Notes: a model not told the origin generated them from the sequence alone. Positions 16,710 to 27,153 are shown, counted from the stretch's first letter. The stretch: 64,000 bases of DNA from Marinobacter guineae (GCF_002744735.1 NZ_KZ319339.1:1488001-1552000); one strand, 5' to 3'. Numbers and translations: made by a program.

Positions 16710-17348
16710 ATGTCCGCCAACAAGCCCCCTGCCAAGCGCACTTATCAGAGTACCGAACAGCGCCAGTCCGCCACCGTTGAGGCGGTGGTACAGTTGTGTG
16801 CGGAACAAGACCCTTCTACCCTCACCACTGCCCGCATTGCCGATGAAGTAGGGCTTTCCCAGGGTGCCCTGTTCAAGCACTTCCCTAACAAAAACAGCTT
16901 GTGGGAGTCAGTGGCTGCCTGGGTATCGGAGCAGCTCACCCAGCGGGTTTTCAGTGTTGCCGACCAGCATGAACAGGCCGACAAGGCCCTGGAAGCCATG
17001 TTTCTGGCCCATATCGGCTTCATTGCCCGGCACCCGGGTATTCCGCGGCTGATGCTGGGAGAACTGCAGAAGCCGGGTAACAGCGCGGCCAAACGGATCG
17101 TTCGGCAGACTCTGGCCAACTACCGCCAGAAAGTCATTTCTCTGCTGAACCTTGGTATCCAGCAACACCGAATTACCTCCACCATCGACACCGAGGCTGC
17201 CGCAGTGCTCTATCTGGGGGCCATTCAGGGGTTAGTGGTTCAGGGCATGATAGGCGGTGATATTCACAGTCTTGAACAGGCCGCACCTCGAATTTTTAGA
17301 CTTTACAGCGCCAGCTTTCAGGAGGTCCCCGATGCACCGCAAACATAA
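16710..17348 (+). CDS. TetR-family repressor of the RND efflux operon
   Basis: 212 residues. The N-terminal helix-turn-helix reads TTARIADEVGLSQGALFKHFPNKNSLWESV, as in TetR/AcrR proteins; the C-terminal helices form the ligand-binding part. The RND adaptor gene starts 17 bases before its stop, so the regulator is the first gene of its own operon. It probably represses the operon until an efflux substrate binds. Confidence 0.88.
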   Translation: MSANKPPAKRTYQSTEQRQSATVEAVVQLCAEQDPSTLTTARIADEVGLSQGALFKHFPNKNSLWESVAAWVSEQLTQRVFSVADQHEQADKALEAMFLAHIGFIARHPGIPRLMLGELQKPGNSAAKRIVRQTLANYRQKVISLLNLGIQQHRITSTIDTEAAAVLYLGAIQGLVVQGMIGGDIHSLEQAAPRIFRLYSASFQEVPDAPQT

Positions 17349-18705
17349 ACTCATCCTTGCCCTTACGCTGATCGCCGGCATCGCCTTCGTGGTGGTGATG
17401 GTTAAACTGAAACAACCACCGGAGCGTGCAGCTGAACAGGTCGCAGCGACACCGGCCCGAATCCTTGAAGCCACTCCCCTCACTGTGCGCATCGAGGCCC
17501 GTGGCTTTGGCCAGGTGTTGCCGGCCAGAAGCTGGAAGGCGGTGGCCAATGTGGGTGGCCGCATTACCTGGAAGCATCCGGACCTGGAAAGCGGCAACCT
17601 GATTTCCGAAGGCACCCGTTTGCTGCAAATCGACCCGACCCGCTACGAACTGGCTGAGGCTTCCGCCAGGGCCGATATTGCCGGCCTGGAAGCAGAGCGG
17701 CAGCAACTGGATCAGGAAGAACAGAACACCCGGGCACTTCTGGAACTGGAAAACCGCCGGCTGGCGCTTGCCCAGCGGGAGCTGCAACGTGCAAAAACTC
17801 TCGCTAACAGCGGTTCGCTGTCCCAGACCCGGCTGGATGAACAACAGCGGGCTACCCTGCAGCAACAGCAAGCCGTGCAGTCCCTGCAGAACCAGCTCAA
17901 CCTGATCCCCGTGCGCCAGGAAACCCTGAAAGCACGCCTGGCCCGCAGTGAGTCAGCTCTGGCCAATGCCCGGGAAGACCTTGAAGACACCCATTTCGAA
18001 GCTCCCTGGGACCTGCGGGTACACCAGTCCGACATCGAAACCGGGCAACAGGTGAGCCCCAACCAGACCCTGTTTGTCGCGGATGACATCACCGCAGCAG
18101 AAGCCACGGTACAGCTGGAAATGTCCGAGCTTCGCAACGTGCTGTCACAGCTCCCGGGCGCGCCTGATCCGGCAAGCAGTGGCCAAGCACACCCAGGCTT
18201 TACCGACTTCCACGAGCAACTTCCCCTGGATTCACTCACGGTACGAGTGCATCCGACCGGCGCGCCCGACAGCCACTGGGCCGGCAAGCTGACCCGGGTG
18301 ACTGGCAGCCTGGACCCGGCTACACGCACCATCCAGGCGGTGATTACCGTGGACGAGCCCTACCGCAGCGCCAACCCGCCCGCCCGGCCACCGCTGGTGC
18401 GGAACATGTTTGTGCAGGCCACCATTGCAGCGCCAACTCCCGAGCCAGTGCTGGTGGTGCCGGCCAGCGCGATTCACCAGGGCGAGGTGTATCTGGCCGA
18501 TGGCGAAAACCGCCTGCAGCGCCAGCCGGTCACCCTGGCATCGCAACAGGGTGAGCTGGCGGTGGTCAGCGACGGCCTGAAACCCGGCGACCGGTTGATT
18601 CTGGATGACCTGGTTCCCGCCATCAACGGCACCTTACTGAACCCTATGCCCGATGAGCAGACCGCGAAATGGCTGCAGAAAATGGCTGCGGGAGAGCAGC
18701 CATGA
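17332..18705 (+). CDS. RND efflux periplasmic adaptor subunit
   Basis: 457 residues from the ATG at 17332 behind AGGAGG. An N-terminal membrane anchor (LILALTLIAGIAFVVVMV) is followed by a split lipoyl/barrel-sandwich domain (VNVGGR-type VANVGGRITW and LRVHQSDIETGQQVSPNQTLF) around a long coiled-coil hairpin rich in Gln and Leu (residues about 115-225). A beta-barrel and a membrane-proximal domain follow. It links the inner-membrane pump to an outer-membrane channel, which is not encoded here. It overlaps the pump gene by ATGA. Confidence 0.9.
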   Translation: MHRKHKLILALTLIAGIAFVVVMVKLKQPPERAAEQVAATPARILEATPLTVRIEARGFGQVLPARSWKAVANVGGRITWKHPDLESGNLISEGTRLLQIDPTRYELAEASARADIAGLEAERQQLDQEEQNTRALLELENRRLALAQRELQRAKTLANSGSLSQTRLDEQQRATLQQQQAVQSLQNQLNLIPVRQETLKARLARSESALANAREDLEDTHFEAPWDLRVHQSDIETGQQVSPNQTLFVADDITAAEATVQLEMSELRNVLSQLPGAPDPASSGQAHPGFTDFHEQLPLDSLTVRVHPTGAPDSHWAGKLTRVTGSLDPATRTIQAVITVDEPYRSANPPARPPLVRNMFVQATIAAPTPEPVLVVPASAIHQGEVYLADGENRLQRQPVTLASQQGELAVVSDGLKPGDRLILDDLVPAINGTLLNPMPDEQTAKWLQKMAAGEQP

Positions 18706-21700
18706 TCCGCTGGTTTGCCGGCCACCCTACCGCTGGCAACCTGCTGCTGATTCTGATTCTCGCGGCGGGCCTGTACGCCGCCCCCAATTTGACCCGGGAG
18801 ACCTTTCCGGACTACCTGCCTCCGGAAGTCAGCATTACCCTGGAATACCGGGGTGCCACTGCAGCGGATGTTGAAGAGGCCATCTGCCAGCGTCTGGGCG
18901 AGGCACTGCAGCGGGTGGACTACATGAAGGAAATCTCCTGCACGGCCCGGGACAATCAGGCCCAGACCATTGCCAGCATGGCACCCCAGGGCGATATGGG
19001 CCGGTTTCTGGATGATATCCGCACCGAGATCGAATCCCTGACCGACCTGCCCGAAGAAGCGGAAGAGCCGGTTATCCGCGAGCTGTACCGGACCAGCCTG
19101 GTGGCCGCGATCGCGGTGTACGGGCCCATGAGCTTTTCCCACCTGGAGGCTTACACCAACCAGCTGGAGGACCGTTTGTTTGCCATGGAGGGAGTAGCGG
19201 ATGTGATCCCCGTTGGCCTCTCCCAGCGCCAGTGGCAAATTGAAGTCTCCCGGGATTTGCTGCGCCAGTATGGCCTGGGCGTGCGCGACATTGCCCGCGC
19301 CATCAGCAGCCAGAATCTGGACATGCCCCTGGGCAATATTGAAACCGACAGCCAGGATATCCAGTTGCGGTTTGTGGATGAGCGACGCTCACTGCAAGCC
19401 CTGGCCGAGCTTCCAATCATTGGTGGCGAAGCCGGTGCCGTGCTCACCCTGGGCGATCTCGCCACCATTACCGAAGCCCACGAGCGGGAAGAGGAACGGG
19501 TGGACTTCAATGGCCAGCGGGCCATCATTCTGGAAATCCACAAGAACCGCCACGATGATGCCCTGCAGGTTATGGATTCACTGCAGGCCTTTGTCGACGA
19601 GGAAAAGGCCCGTCGTGGCGGTACTGTGGAACTGGAAATCACCCAGAACATGACGTCGATCGTCCGGGATCGCCTACAGATGCTGGTGGGCAACGGCATC
19701 ACAGGTTTGCTGCTGGTGGGGCTGGTGATGGCGCTGTTCTTCCGCCCCCGCCTCGCCTTCTGGGCCCTGTTCGGCCTGCCGGCCGCCTTTGCCGGTGCCT
19801 TTGTGGTGATGGCCCTCACCGGCCTGTCCCTGAACATGATTACCCTGGTGGCTTTGCTCATGGCCATCGGTATTGTCATGGACGACTCCGTGGTGGTCAC
19901 CGATAACATTGCCCAGCGGGCCGCCGAAGGTAGCAGCCCGCTGGAGGCAGCGGTCAAAGGCACACAGGAAATTCTGCCTGGGGTGTTGTCCTCCTTCCTG
20001 ACCACGGTCTCGGTGTTCATCCCGCTGGCGTTTCTGGCCGGAGAGCTAGGCTCGGTGCTGGAGGTCTTGCCGGTGGTTCTGATTGCCGCCCTGGCAGCCT
20101 CGTTGATAGAAGCCTTCTGGATACTGCCCCACCACCTCAAAAGTGGCCTGGGAAACAAGGGCGAGAGAGCCCCGTCCCGTTTTCGCACCGTCTTCGACAA
20201 CGGCTTTGAAAAAGCCCGGGAGAAAGTGGGGCAGCTGGCCGACATTGCCATCCGTTTTCGTTACGGCGTACTGGCGGGCATGCTGCTGATACTCCTTGGC
20301 TCGGTGGGGCTGATGGCCGGCGGCCATGTGCGCATGGAAGCCATGCCGGAAATAGACGGTGACGTACTGGAAGCCCGGGTGCTCATGCCCCAGGGCACGC
20401 CGCTGCACCAGACCCAGGCCATTACTGACCGCATTACTGCGGCCATGCTCCGGCTCAACGAGGAGTACGCGCCGGAACAGCCCGACCAGCAAGCCCTGGT
20501 GCAAAACATCCAGACCCGCTTCAATCAACACGCCGGAGCCGGCGAGAAAGGCGCCCATGTGGCCACCGTGATGGCCGATTTGCTGACTGCGGAACTTCGT
20601 ACCGTGGATCTAGCCACCCTCACCGACCTCTGGTACCAGGAAATCGGCGAAATTCCGGGGCTGATTGCCCTGAACATTCAGGAGCCCGGATTCGGCCCGG
20701 CCGGCATTCCCATCGAAGTCCGCCTGCAGGGCAGTGACCTGGATGAGCTGAAGTCCGCCGCGCAGTATCTGAGCGAGGAAGTCGCCAGTTATAACGGCAC
20801 CTTCAACGTGCTGGATGATCTTCGCCCCGGCAAGCCCCAGCGCATCCTCAGCCTGAGCGACCGCGCCCTGTCCCTCGGCCTGAACGCCGCTGAGGTGGCC
20901 AGCCAGATTCGAACCGGCCTGCTCGGGGATATCGTGGATACGGTACAGGTCGGTGACCAGCACATCGAGATTCTGGTGCGCCAGACCAGCGCCGAACGCA
21001 ACACCCGCCAATTCCTGGAAGATACCGTGATCACCACCGGCAAGGGCCAGATGGTGCCGCTGCGGGAAGTGGCCACCATCACCGAGGAACGGCAATGGTC
21101 ACAGGTGACCCGAATCAACGGCCTGCGCACCGTTACCGTGTCAGCGGATGTGAACGGCCGGATAACCAACGCCGATGCCATCGTGGCCGATCTGCAGAAC
21201 CAGGTGTTCCCGAAGCTTCAGGAACAATGGCCAGAGATCAGCCTGCAGGTAGAAGGCCAGACCGCCCGCTCCCGAGAAACCGGCCAGTCTATCGCCCGGG
21301 GGTTGCTGATCGGCCTGCTGGGGATTTTCCTGATTCTGTCGTTCCAGTTCCGCAGTTACCTGGAGCCGATCATTGTCATGCTGTCGATCCCGGTGGCCTT
21401 TATGGGCGCGGTCTGGGGACACATGATCATGGGCTACAACCTGTCGATGCCTTCGCTGATCGGCGCAGCCTCACTGGCGGGTATTGTGGTGAATAACGCC
21501 ATTCTCCTGGTGCAATTCATCAAGAGCTATCGGGGACAGGGTATGAGTGCCCGGGCAGCAGCCGGTGCCGCCAGCCGCGCCCGTTTCCGGGCCATCCTGA
21601 TCACCACCAGCACCACAGTGGCCGGCCTGCTGCCACTGCTGGCCGAAACCAGCACCCAGGCCATGGCAGTCATTCCGCTTGTAATTTCGGTGGTATTCGG

Positions 21701-21857
21701 TTTGCTGGTATCCACCGTTCTGATACTGCTGGCGTTGCCGTCGCTCTACGTTATTCTGGAGGATCTAGGCTGGGCCACTCCCACCAACTCCGAACAGCCC
21801 GGGAAGGATGGGGGGGACAGTCAGCAATTAACAAATCTCAACGGGCATATTATTTAA
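18702..21857 (+). CDS. RND multidrug efflux pump, inner-membrane subunit
   Basis: 1051 residues, typical of HAE-type RND pumps. MIRWFAGHPTAGNLLLILIL is the first transmembrane segment; the large periplasmic loops and 12 predicted helices are present. The proton-relay helix 4 carries ALLMAIGIVMDDSVVVTDNI with paired Asp residues. ETFPDYLPPEVSITLEYRGATAADVEEAI is the standard porter-domain opening. It is driven by proton exchange and probably exports hydrophobic or toxic compounds with its adaptor; substrate cannot be read from sequence. Nothing follows in the operon. Confidence 0.92.
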   Translation: MIRWFAGHPTAGNLLLILILAAGLYAAPNLTRETFPDYLPPEVSITLEYRGATAADVEEAICQRLGEALQRVDYMKEISCTARDNQAQTIASMAPQGDMGRFLDDIRTEIESLTDLPEEAEEPVIRELYRTSLVAAIAVYGPMSFSHLEAYTNQLEDRLFAMEGVADVIPVGLSQRQWQIEVSRDLLRQYGLGVRDIARAISSQNLDMPLGNIETDSQDIQLRFVDERRSLQALAELPIIGGEAGAVLTLGDLATITEAHEREEERVDFNGQRAIILEIHKNRHDDALQVMDSLQAFVDEEKARRGGTVELEITQNMTSIVRDRLQMLVGNGITGLLLVGLVMALFFRPRLAFWALFGLPAAFAGAFVVMALTGLSLNMITLVALLMAIGIVMDDSVVVTDNIAQRAAEGSSPLEAAVKGTQEILPGVLSSFLTTVSVFIPLAFLAGELGSVLEVLPVVLIAALAASLIEAFWILPHHLKSGLGNKGERAPSRFRTVFDNGFEKAREKVGQLADIAIRFRYGVLAGMLLILLGSVGLMAGGHVRMEAMPEIDGDVLEARVLMPQGTPLHQTQAITDRITAAMLRLNEEYAPEQPDQQALVQNIQTRFNQHAGAGEKGAHVATVMADLLTAELRTVDLATLTDLWYQEIGEIPGLIALNIQEPGFGPAGIPIEVRLQGSDLDELKSAAQYLSEEVASYNGTFNVLDDLRPGKPQRILSLSDRALSLGLNAAEVASQIRTGLLGDIVDTVQVGDQHIEILVRQTSAERNTRQFLEDTVITTGKGQMVPLREVATITEERQWSQVTRINGLRTVTVSADVNGRITNADAIVADLQNQVFPKLQEQWPEISLQVEGQTARSRETGQSIARGLLIGLLGIFLILSFQFRSYLEPIIVMLSIPVAFMGAVWGHMIMGYNLSMPSLIGAASLAGIVVNNAILLVQFIKSYRGQGMSARAAAGAASRARFRAILITTSTTVAGLLPLLAETSTQAMAVIPLVISVVFGLLVSTVLILLALPSLYVILEDLGWATPTNSEQPGKDGGDSQQLTNLNGHII

Positions 21858-21907
21858 TAGTGATAGCCTGAAAGGTGCTCGCCATTCATTGATAGAGGGC
21901 TATCATC

Positions 21908-22378
21908 ATGACAAAAACAAACTGCTCGCTAATGAGCATATTGATCCTGAGTCTCACCGTGTCGTTCACTGCCACGGCTGCCGAGCCGGTTACTCCCAAG
22001 CTGACCGACAAACTGGATCGCCTGTTGCGCGAAGAGATGAGATCCATTCAGTCAGCCATGGGACAGATTCATTCGGCCATCGTCATGGGGCATCATGACG
22101 ACGTTGCGGATAATGCCCAGAGGATTCACGACAGCTTCATCCTGCAGCAGTCGCTGACCGAACAGGATCGCAAAGACCTGATGTCCGCAGTTCCCAAAGG
22201 CTTTATCAAACTGGACAAGGAATTTCACCAGCTTGCCGCATCGCTGGCAGAGGCAGGTAAAGGGAAAGACACCAAAGAGCAACACAAGCTATTCAGCAAA
22301 ATGACAGGCAATTGCATTCAGTGCCACAGTGAGTATGTGTCTGACCGCTTCCCTGGCGTTCAATCCTTAAAAGAATGA
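21908..22378 (+). CDS. Periplasmic cytochrome c'-like protein
   Basis: 156 residues with a signal peptide (LSLTVSFTATAAEP). The body is helical and the single haem site CIQCH lies near the C-terminus (residue 138), as in four-helix cytochromes c'. Proteins of this type bind NO and help protect cells from it. It converges on ubiV with a 6-base gap. Placement beside ubiUV and the denitrification genes fits a microaerobic or NO-linked role, but no regulatory box is obvious before it. Confidence 0.7.
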   Translation: MTKTNCSLMSILILSLTVSFTATAAEPVTPKLTDKLDRLLREEMRSIQSAMGQIHSAIVMGHHDDVADNAQRIHDSFILQQSLTEQDRKDLMSAVPKGFIKLDKEFHQLAASLAEAGKGKDTKEQHKLFSKMTGNCIQCHSEYVSDRFPGVQSLKE

Positions 22379-22384
22379 TCCGCC

Positions 22385-23275
22385 TTAGCCGACCAGGTCC
22401 ATACCAGGCTTGCCATACCAGTACCCGTTGCACGGCGGCACCTCCACCAGCTGGAGCGGATCAGTCGTCGGGGTTCCGCCCCGACGAACCTGGTCGAAAC
22501 GCTTCACAACTTCCTCCAGGCCCTGATACTCAGGGCTCAGACGAACGGTCGAAACGCCCATCCGCTCCATGTCGGGCAGTTCACGCATGAGGTCATAGCG
22601 TGAACCGGACAAAGTGGAGACACCGTTGATACGGAACAGCTCCTGGGATTCCCGGGAGCGCAACTCCATGCCAGCGGGGTGCTCGATGCAGCGGAACTCG
22701 CAGTTGTCTTTGGGGAGGTTGTAATGGCGAGCGGTGAAACAGCGGGATGACCAGGCCAGAGGCAGGAAACCCCAGGCGAACACTTCCGCCGGGACATCCA
22801 GATCTTCTTCGTTAAGGCCTTGGATCATCTGAGCCAGGGTTTCCTTGCCCAGTTCCACCGGCAGATTCCAGCCCTTCAGTCCCTGTTTTGCCAACACTTT
22901 GATCGTGGCTACGTTGTAGACGTTCATGGAAGGGCCGGTGATAAAGGGAAGGTTATTACGAATGGCCACCTGCAGGGCACTTTGATCATTCGCTTCCACG
23001 ACAAACTCGTCCTGGTCGCAGATCCGGCGCAACCGGCGCAGATCCGCTTCGGATTCGATCAGCGTCTGGGTGGAAAGCACCACATCCTTCCCGCAGGCTT
23101 TCAGATCACGGGCCAGATCAAACCAGTCATCCGGTTTCAACTCACGGCGGCGGCTGCACACGGCTTCGCCCAGATAGATGGTATCCACCGGCCACTCTGC
23201 GGCGTTGGCATAGAAATCGAAAACGGTTTGCTTGGACCAGAACCACAGGATCGGCCCCAGGGATAACTTCATCAT
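22385..23275 (-). CDS. ubiV: O2-independent ubiquinone synthesis protein UbiV
   Basis: 296 residues from ATG codons at 23275/23272 ([12 protein letters not shown] matches the UbiV start). It belongs to the U32 peptidase family. [24 protein letters not shown] and the late [18 protein letters not shown] segment hold the Cys residues of the 4Fe-4S centre. UbiV works with UbiU to hydroxylate ubiquinone precursors without oxygen. The gene lies 13 bases after ubiU on the same strand. The longer open frame upstream belongs to antisense sequence of ubiU. Confidence 0.92.
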   Translation of the reverse strand: MMKLSLGPILWFWSKQTVFDFYANAAEWPVDTIYLGEAVCSRRRELKPDDWFDLARDLKACGKDVVLSTQTLIESEADLRRLRRICDQDEFVVEANDQSALQVAIRNNLPFITGPSMNVYNVATIKVLAKQGLKGWNLPVELGKETLAQMIQGLNEEDLDVPAEVFAWGFLPLAWSSRCFTARHYNLPKDNCEFRCIEHPAGMELRSRESQELFRINGVSTLSGSRYDLMRELPDMERMGVSTVRLSPEYQGLEEVVKRFDQVRRGGTPTTDPLQLVEVPPCNGYWYGKPGMDLVG

Positions 23276-23288
23276 AAAGTGTAAAACC

Positions 23289-24284
23289 TTATTTCCACTT
23301 GCGATGGTAGGCGCCCAGCGTTGTGAGGCCACCCTCGGAAAGTCCGGCCAGGGTGCTGCGCCACTGGGGTTCGACGGTGAATGCCTCGGGCCGGGATTCG
23401 AGGTTATCGAGCGCGTGGCGCCAGGTGCGGGCGACATCGGCAATATAGGCGGGGCTGCGCTGGCGCCCCTCGATTTTAACGGCGCTGATCCCCAGTTTCT
23501 GAAGTTCCGGGAGCAGATCCAGGGTGTTCAGGCTGACCGGCTCCTCAATGGCGTGATAGACGCTGCCCTCCACCTCGAAACGGCCTTTGCACAAGGTGGG
23601 ATAGCCGGCGGATTCACCCTGGCCATATCGGTCAATCAGTACATTATTCAGGCGGGATTCCAGTCCCTGAGGTGTCTCCTGCCAGCGCACAGCCTTGGCG
23701 GGTGAGCAGGCGCCACGGGTATTGGGGGACTCATCGGTCAGGTAGGAGGAGAGATAACACCGGCCCTCGGCCATGATGCACAGGCTACCGAAGGCAAACA
23801 CTTCCAGCTCAACCGGGCTGTGTTTCGCCACGCCCCTCACCTGGTCCAGCGAGAGGACACGAGGCAGCACGGCGCGGCGGATATCGAAGTTATCCTTGTA
23901 GAATGAAAGCGCTTCGTGGCTGGTGGCAGAGCCCTGAACCGACAGATGCCGGGGTATGTCCGGGTACTTGTTGGCAGCGTAATCCAGCAGGCCCATATCG
24001 GCCAGGATGATGGCATCCACACCCAGGCTTGCGGCGCGATCTACCGCGCCCTTCCATTGCTCCCAGCCATCGGGTTGTGGGTAGGTATTGATGGCACAAA
24101 ATACCCGAGCGCCCCGCAGATGGGCGTACTCAATACCTTCTGCGGCACGTTTGTCATTGAAATTCAGGCCGGCAAACTGGCGCGCATTAGTGCTGTCCCG
24201 GAAACCGAAATACACGGCGTTGGCACCATTATCCACCGCGGTTTTCAGGGCCGGCAGGCTACCGGCCGGGCAAACAAGTTCCAT
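23289..24284 (-). CDS. ubiU: O2-independent ubiquinone synthesis protein UbiU
   Basis: 331 residues from the ATG at 24284 (GGAG 7 bases upstream). [28 protein letters not shown] is the family signature. The Fe-S Cys residues appear in [25 protein letters not shown] and further along (LCKGR). UbiU and UbiV form a heterodimer used for quinone synthesis in denitrifying or anaerobic growth. The usual partner UbiT is not in the window. A Dnr/Fnr-type box 57 bases upstream indicates anaerobic or NO control. Confidence 0.93.
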   Translation of the reverse strand: MELVCPAGSLPALKTAVDNGANAVYFGFRDSTNARQFAGLNFNDKRAAEGIEYAHLRGARVFCAINTYPQPDGWEQWKGAVDRAASLGVDAIILADMGLLDYAANKYPDIPRHLSVQGSATSHEALSFYKDNFDIRRAVLPRVLSLDQVRGVAKHSPVELEVFAFGSLCIMAEGRCYLSSYLTDESPNTRGACSPAKAVRWQETPQGLESRLNNVLIDRYGQGESAGYPTLCKGRFEVEGSVYHAIEEPVSLNTLDLLPELQKLGISAVKIEGRQRSPAYIADVARTWRHALDNLESRPEAFTVEPQWRSTLAGLSEGGLTTLGAYHRKWK

Positions 24285-24340
24285 GGCATTCTCCACTGCA
24301 AGAATGCCAGCACCATACAGCCATTCCCCGCAGGGGCGCC

Positions 24341-24354
24341 TTGACCTTTGTCAG
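24341..24354 (-). promoter_or_regulatory. Dnr/Fnr-type box upstream of ubiU
   Basis: TTGAC-CTTT-GTCAG on the plus strand, nine of ten symmetrical positions. It is centred about 63 bases before the ubiU ATG, a suitable place for class II activation of a transcript with a short leader. Confidence 0.7.
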
Positions 24355-24370
24355 CGTGGGTTTCGAAGTC

Positions 24371-24517
24371 TCAGAGACTGCGGCCCCGAATTACCCGTAG
24401 CAGGATTACCACAATCGCGATCACTAACAGAATATGGATAAATCCGCCCATGGAATAGGAGGTCACCAATCCCAACACCCAAAGCACAAGCAAAATAACA
24501 GCAATTGTTTCCAGCAT
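24371..24517 (-). CDS. Small lmo0937-type membrane protein
   Basis: 48 residues from the ATG at 24517. It is almost entirely two hydrophobic helices (TIAVILLVLWVLGLVTS and FIHILLVIAIVVILLRVI) separated by a Gly-rich turn. This is the short lmo0937 family, often found next to CsbD-type stress proteins as here (69 bases away). The function is unknown; a role in envelope stress is inferred from context. Confidence 0.75.
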   Translation of the reverse strand: MLETIAVILLVLWVLGLVTSYSMGGFIHILLVIAIVVILLRVIRGRSL

Positions 24518-24585
24518 GGCTATATACCCCTGTTGAACCCATTGTCGAGCCACGACGGTCTGAATTCGTGGCTGGAGTGAACTGA

Positions 24586-24789
24586 TTACTTGCCAAAGAA
24601 TTCTTTGACCTGCTTTTCAGCCTCATCACGGGTAACGGCGTACCGTTCCTGTACCAGGCCCACGAGCTTTTCCTGACGCCCTTCTGCCTCCAGAAGCTCA
24701 TCTTCGGTCAGTTTTCCCCAGTATTGCTTTGCTTTGCCAACCTGCTGTTTCCACTTACCTTTCATTTCATCCGCACTGAACATACTCAT
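24586..24789 (-). CDS. CsbD-family stress protein
   Basis: 67 residues from the ATG at 24789 behind GAGGAGGGTG. The CsbD pattern is clear: ADEMKGKWKQQVGKAKQYWGKLTEDEL...EGRQEKLVGLVQERYAVTRDEAEKQV. Members are induced by general, osmotic or phosphate stress in many bacteria; biochemical activity is not known. It is probably cotranscribed with the small membrane protein downstream. Confidence 0.9.
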   Translation of the reverse strand: MSMFSADEMKGKWKQQVGKAKQYWGKLTEDELLEAEGRQEKLVGLVQERYAVTRDEAEKQVKEFFGK

Positions 24790-24795
24790 GATCAC

Positions 24796-25069
24796 ACCCT
24801 CCTCTGGTTATGACTTCAGATTAAACCTTACGCGTCGCTCCATCCATGTCTGTTCGCTGGCGCACAAAGACCGGCAATACCTCTCTGATAGTACTCTGCG
24901 CACCAATACGTACACGCTATTTTTATTCCTACATATCAAATACGTAACAATTACTTACGGCAACTTACAGGGCTGAAACTACCTCTTCGACTACCTCCTC
25001 ACGACGATAGAAAGCGCCCTGCACACCCCGGGATAATTGGCGCATTCTCTAATCCAATAAGGCAAGGCT
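24796..25069. other. Divergent intergenic region between csbD-type gene and chemoreceptor
   Basis: About 275 bases holding promoters for both directions. The middle is A/T-rich (TATTTTTATTCC, TACGTAACAATTACTTACGG). I see no clear operator palindrome and no small gene. Confidence 0.4.
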
Positions 25070-27097
25070 ATGAACCTCATCAACAACCTTTCCATGCGGG
25101 GAAAGCTGATCACTCTGGTACTACCGGCCCTGCTCGTCATTCTCTTTTTTGCTCTCGAAAGCATTACACTGAATTTCGGCGAACTGAGCGATATGCGCCA
25201 ACTGCGCTCCATGGTGGAGTTGGCGGAAACCGGTGATCCCCTGACCGAAACCCTGCAGAGGGAGCGTGGCCGTTCCGCAGTCTTCCTGGCCAGCGAACCC
25301 GCAAGTGATGCTGCCCGCCAGGCAGATAGGGAGCTGGCGGAACAGCGGCGCCAAACCGATTCGCGCATTTCGGACTATCGCCTCGGAATTGACGCTCTGC
25401 TATCAGACTCCTCCTTTGATCGCAGCGTTGAAACCAGCCTTCAGGCGCTGAGCCAAGGCCTGGCCAACCTGAACTCCCTGCGCAGTTCAATCGACAACCG
25501 AAGCATTGCCGCAGATGATTCCGCATCGCGCTATACCGCAATGATCATGGAGCTGATTGACCGGATTGCCCTGATTATCCGCCGGTCTAGCGACCCCGAG
25601 CTGACCCGTGACGTCAATGCTTACTACACCCTGGCGGAACTGGCTGAGCGAGCAGGTCGGGAACGCGCGGTGGGTGCGTCCCTGATCCGCAGCGGGAACT
25701 TTGATCTGCCGACCCTGCGCCGGATCGCCGGACTCGGCGGGCAGCAGGACGCCTACTTCAACGAAGCGCTGGCGATGCTGAACTCCGACGAGGCCCTCCG
25801 CGCAACGCTTGAGCGGCAGCCGGGCACTGTTGCAAGTCAGTCCCTGGACGAGAAGCGCGAAACCCTGTTCAGCAGCCCCTCCGGCATGTATGCCCTGGAC
25901 GCGGCAGACTGGTTCACAACCACCACCCAACGCATTGGCAAGCTCAACGGGATTCGTCAGGAAATGCTGGCTGATGTAATGGCTCTGGCCACCGCCGGGG
26001 TCGCCGATGCCCGCAATGACCTGATCACTGCATCCGCCATTGGGGCAGGCGCAGTTCTGGCGGTTCTGATGCTTATGCTGGTCATCATCCGCGCCATTAA
26101 CCTGCAGGTCGGTCGACTGCTCGAAGGCGTGCAGTTCGCCATGGAAAACAAGGATCTGACCCGTGATATTGAAATCTCCAGCCGGGATGAAATGGGCACC
26201 ATTGGCAAAGCGGTCAATGAGCTGTTCGGACGCTTCGGTAATGCCTTGCTGCAGATCGACAAATCCAGCGTCCAGCTGGCCACGGCCACTGAAGAAACCA
26301 GTTCCACGGCCGGCCAGAATTCAAGCCAGGTGAGAAACCAGCAGCAACAAATTGAACAAGTGGCTGCCGCTACCGAAGAAATGTCGGCCACCTCAGAGGA
26401 AATCTCCCGGAATACCCAGCAGGTGGCCGATGCCGCCAAAAGCGCCATGGAGAAAAGCCGCACCGGTGAACAGGTACTGCACCAGAGCGTTAGCAGCATC
26501 CGTACACTGGCGGACTCTGTTCAAAAGGTGAACGAAGTTATTGAAGAGCTGGAGAAGCGCAGCTCAACCATCAGTGACGTGATGGACGTAATTCGCAAGG
26601 TAGCCGACCAGACCAACCTGCTGGCGCTGAATGCGGCTATCGAAGCCGCCCGTGCGGGCGAACATGGTCGCGGATTCGCAGTGGTTGCAGATGAAGTGCG
26701 AACCCTGGCCCAGCAAACCCATGCATCCACCACCCAGATCGAAGACATCATCAACGGCTTCCGGAACATTACCGACAGTGCCAGCCGCTCCATTCTTGAA
26801 AGCCACAAGCTCGCCAATACCACCAGCGTGCAGGCGTCGGAGCTGGAGCAGACCTTTGCGGATATCCTGACCGATGTGAACAGCATCTCCGATATGGCCA
26901 GCCAGATCGCCACCGCCTCCGAGGAGCAGGTTGCAGTAACCCGGGAACTGGCGGGAAGCATGGAATCGGTCAGTGAGGCCGCCATCCTGACGCTGACCGG
27001 GTCCCAGGAAATCACCCAGGTGACCAGTGAGCAGGCCCGGCTGGCGAGAGTGCTTCAGGATCTTGCCAATGAGTTCAAGGTGCCGGCTTATAGTTGA
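25070..27097 (+). CDS. Methyl-accepting chemotaxis protein with NIT (nitrate/nitrite) sensor domain
   Basis: 675 residues. A transmembrane helix at 12-30 and another near 320-342 enclose a helical periplasmic NIT domain, with the family signature [14 protein letters not shown] near residue 65. A HAMP domain and a full signalling domain follow ([35 protein letters not shown]). NIT domains sense nitrate or nitrite, so it probably guides cells towards these acceptors, fitting the denitrification genes of the window. There is no C-terminal CheR-binding pentapeptide. It ends in a convergent hairpin before hemN. Confidence 0.88.
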   Translation: MNLINNLSMRGKLITLVLPALLVILFFALESITLNFGELSDMRQLRSMVELAETGDPLTETLQRERGRSAVFLASEPASDAARQADRELAEQRRQTDSRISDYRLGIDALLSDSSFDRSVETSLQALSQGLANLNSLRSSIDNRSIAADDSASRYTAMIMELIDRIALIIRRSSDPELTRDVNAYYTLAELAERAGRERAVGASLIRSGNFDLPTLRRIAGLGGQQDAYFNEALAMLNSDEALRATLERQPGTVASQSLDEKRETLFSSPSGMYALDAADWFTTTTQRIGKLNGIRQEMLADVMALATAGVADARNDLITASAIGAGAVLAVLMLMLVIIRAINLQVGRLLEGVQFAMENKDLTRDIEISSRDEMGTIGKAVNELFGRFGNALLQIDKSSVQLATATEETSSTAGQNSSQVRNQQQQIEQVAAATEEMSATSEEISRNTQQVADAAKSAMEKSRTGEQVLHQSVSSIRTLADSVQKVNEVIEELEKRSSTISDVMDVIRKVADQTNLLALNAAIEAARAGEHGRGFAVVADEVRTLAQQTHASTTQIEDIINGFRNITDSASRSILESHKLANTTSVQASELEQTFADILTDVNSISDMASQIATASEEQVAVTRELAGSMESVSEAAILTLTGSQEITQVTSEQARLARVLQDLANEFKVPAYS

Positions 27098-27105
27098 GTG
27101 AAAGA

Positions 27106-27135
27106 GGGGTCAGAAGAAAGCATTCTTCTGACCCC
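27106..27135. terminator. Perfect hairpin between chemoreceptor and hemN
   Basis: GGGGTCAGAAGAA and TTCTTCTGACCCC form a perfect 13-base stem with a 4-base loop in the gap between two convergent genes. It has no T run on the plus side. It may be a bidirectional terminator or a member of a dispersed GGGGTCAG-type palindromic repeat. Confidence 0.65.
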
Positions 27136-27153
27136 GACTTCGGCTCCTGCCAA

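Noticed and set aside
22385..23443. Longer UbiV start at 23443
   Set aside because: The additional 56 residues are antisense-like Pro/Ser-rich sequence overlapping ubiU; the family start is MKLSLGP.
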